Of a stretch of 64,000 bases of DNA, positions 63,214-64,000 are shown one piece after another (positions within the stretch are counted from its first letter, which is position 1; every line of letters begins with the position of its first letter). The stretch is from the NCBI GenBank assembly GCA_963740205.1, contig CAVUDD010000002.1, positions 124,001 to 188,000 of the forward strand, in the 5' to 3' direction. The notes under the pieces are model-generated. The model did no database searches. It saw nothing but the letters and a program-made list of their open reading frames with translations, and had not been told where the DNA came from. The position numbers and the translations under genes were made by a program. The stretch is from UBA2137 sp963740205 (GTDB lineage Bacteria > Pseudomonadota > Alphaproteobacteria > Micavibrionales > Micavibrionaceae).

Positions 63214-64000
63214 ATGGGCGCCAAACGTAAACATCTCGCACCTGTTAATGGATGGGTTAATTTCTTTAAGCCTGTCGGCATGACATCAACACAAGCTGTT
63301 GGAAAAATTCGCCATCATTTAAAGGCCAGAAAAGCGGGGCACGCTGGAACACTAGACCCTCTTGCATCTGGAATCTTGCCCATCGCGCTTGGTGAGGCGA
63401 CAAAAACAATCCTCTATATTCAGGACTCATTCAAAACTTATGAATTTACGGTTCAATGGGGACAGTCCACAACAACGGACGATCAGGAAGGTGAGATTTG
63501 TAATCAATCTGATAAAAAGCCTAAACAAAGCGACATTGAAAATTTACTAGATAACTACACTGGCGAAATCGAACAGACACCCCCTCAATTCTCGGCAATA
63601 AAAATAAATGGTCAACGCGCGTACGACCTTGCAAGAGACGGCCAGCAAGTTGATATAAAGTCACGTTTCGTTTTTATCGAGGAGCTAAACCTTCTTCACC
63701 ACGATGAAGACTTAAACCAAACGCGTTTTGAATGTTATTGTGGCAAAGGTACATATATACGCTCTCTTGCCCGTGATATGGGAGAAGATTTAGGGTGTTT
63801 CGGTCATATTATAGCGTTAAAGCGTACAAGCGTTGGTCCTTTCAACGAAAATAACGCAATTTCACTGGACATTATCGAGAAAATCGGCGATAACACGCCA
63901 ACTGGCGACGTGCTGTTGCCCTTGGAGAGTGCGCTAGACGACATCCCGGCCCTCTCATTAAAACAAGATGAAGCAGCACAGCTTATGCAAGGACGGGCAC
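63214..64000 (+). CDS. truB: tRNA pseudouridine55 synthase TruB, 3' end outside the window
   Basis: The frame is open from ATG 63214 to the window end, 262 codons. NGWVNFFKPVGMTSTQAVGK starts the protein; the catalytic Asp is in HAGTLDPLASGILPIALGEA. TPPQFSAIKINGQRAYDLAR and CYCGKGTYIRSLARDMGEDL follow, as in the family. It makes the universally conserved psi55 in tRNA. The C-terminal PUA-like region is cut by the window. Confidence 0.95.
   Translation, partial: MGAKRKHLAPVNGWVNFFKPVGMTSTQAVGKIRHHLKARKAGHAGTLDPLASGILPIALGEATKTILYIQDSFKTYEFTVQWGQSTTTDDQEGEICNQSDKKPKQSDIENLLDNYTGEIEQTPPQFSAIKINGQRAYDLARDGQQVDIKSRFVFIEELNLLHHDEDLNQTRFECYCGKGTYIRSLARDMGEDLGCFGHIIALKRTSVGPFNENNAISLDIIEKIGDNTPTGDVLLPLESALDDIPALSLKQDEAAQLMQGRA

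Overview
This window is a chromosomal segment from an AT-rich alphaproteobacterium (roughly 40% G+C by eye). The call rests on gene content and order: the split F0 operon atpI-B-E-F'-F next to smc, a popZ-type polar organizer, an NDUFS4-type complex I subunit, a TIGR01459-type HAD protein, the tolQRAB-ybgC-ruvBAC block, and the run miaB-phoH-ybeY-corC-lnt-XRE-metK-trmB-rimP-nusA-infB-rbfA-truB. Glycolytic and pentose phosphate genes, aerobic respiration and a BLUF photoreceptor argue for a free-living or facultative cell rather than a reduced Rickettsia-like one. Genus cannot be fixed from sequence alone.

Layout. 1-13 kb (+ strand): end of an OmpA-domain protein, DsbA-like protein, SMC, F0 ATP synthase genes, rsfS, rlmH, an EnvC-like LytM protein, CtpA, a divergent polysaccharide deacetylase and rppH. 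13-22 kb (- strand): tolB-A-R-Q, ybgC, ruvB-A-C, yebC, a YmdB-type phosphoesterase, fthC, a 6S RNA gene, zapA and a small coiled-coil gene. 22.6-27 kb (+): tkt, gap, fba, rpmE. 27-30 kb (-): popZ, a TolC-family gene, pcm. 30-44 kb is the accessory part, punctuated by tRNA-Cys, tRNA-Asn, tRNA-Arg and tRNA-Pro. It holds an orphan protein, a BLUF protein, a membrane protein, a broken D-lactate dehydrogenase-like gene and a leftward locus of three prepilin-like proteins followed by three secreted cysteine-rich proteins. 44-50 kb (-): complex I subunit, DUF192, MsbA-type ABC exporter, HAD protein, AGCS symporter, a small secreted protein. 50-64 kb (+): the conserved miaB-to-truB block.

The most unusual region is 33.3-43.3 kb. 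Its three prepilins carry a class III-type GF(T/S)xxE cleavage site, a common globular domain and, at least in two of them, a C-terminal segment resembling phage tail-fibre stalks. Downstream are proteins built from ~50-residue repeats with a WRCDG...GGxNSGTC core; two of the three share a further N-terminal domain. I read this as a cell-surface fibre or adhesin locus not tied to a recognisable pilus assembly operon in this window; the function is inference. Non-coding highlights are 6S RNA between zapA and fthC, a branched RNA structure between nusA and infB where ylxR is usually found, an orphan + strand terminator at 43.6 kb suggesting a small RNA, and leader hairpins before rsfS, rpmE, metK and rimP.

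Seven single-gene reading-frame breaks were found (ctpA, popZ, the lactate dehydrogenase-like gene, two secreted proteins with one and two breaks, and lnt). Because they hit core genes and one can be shown against an adjacent near-identical repeat to be a one-base insertion, indel errors in the assembly are at least as likely as true decay.
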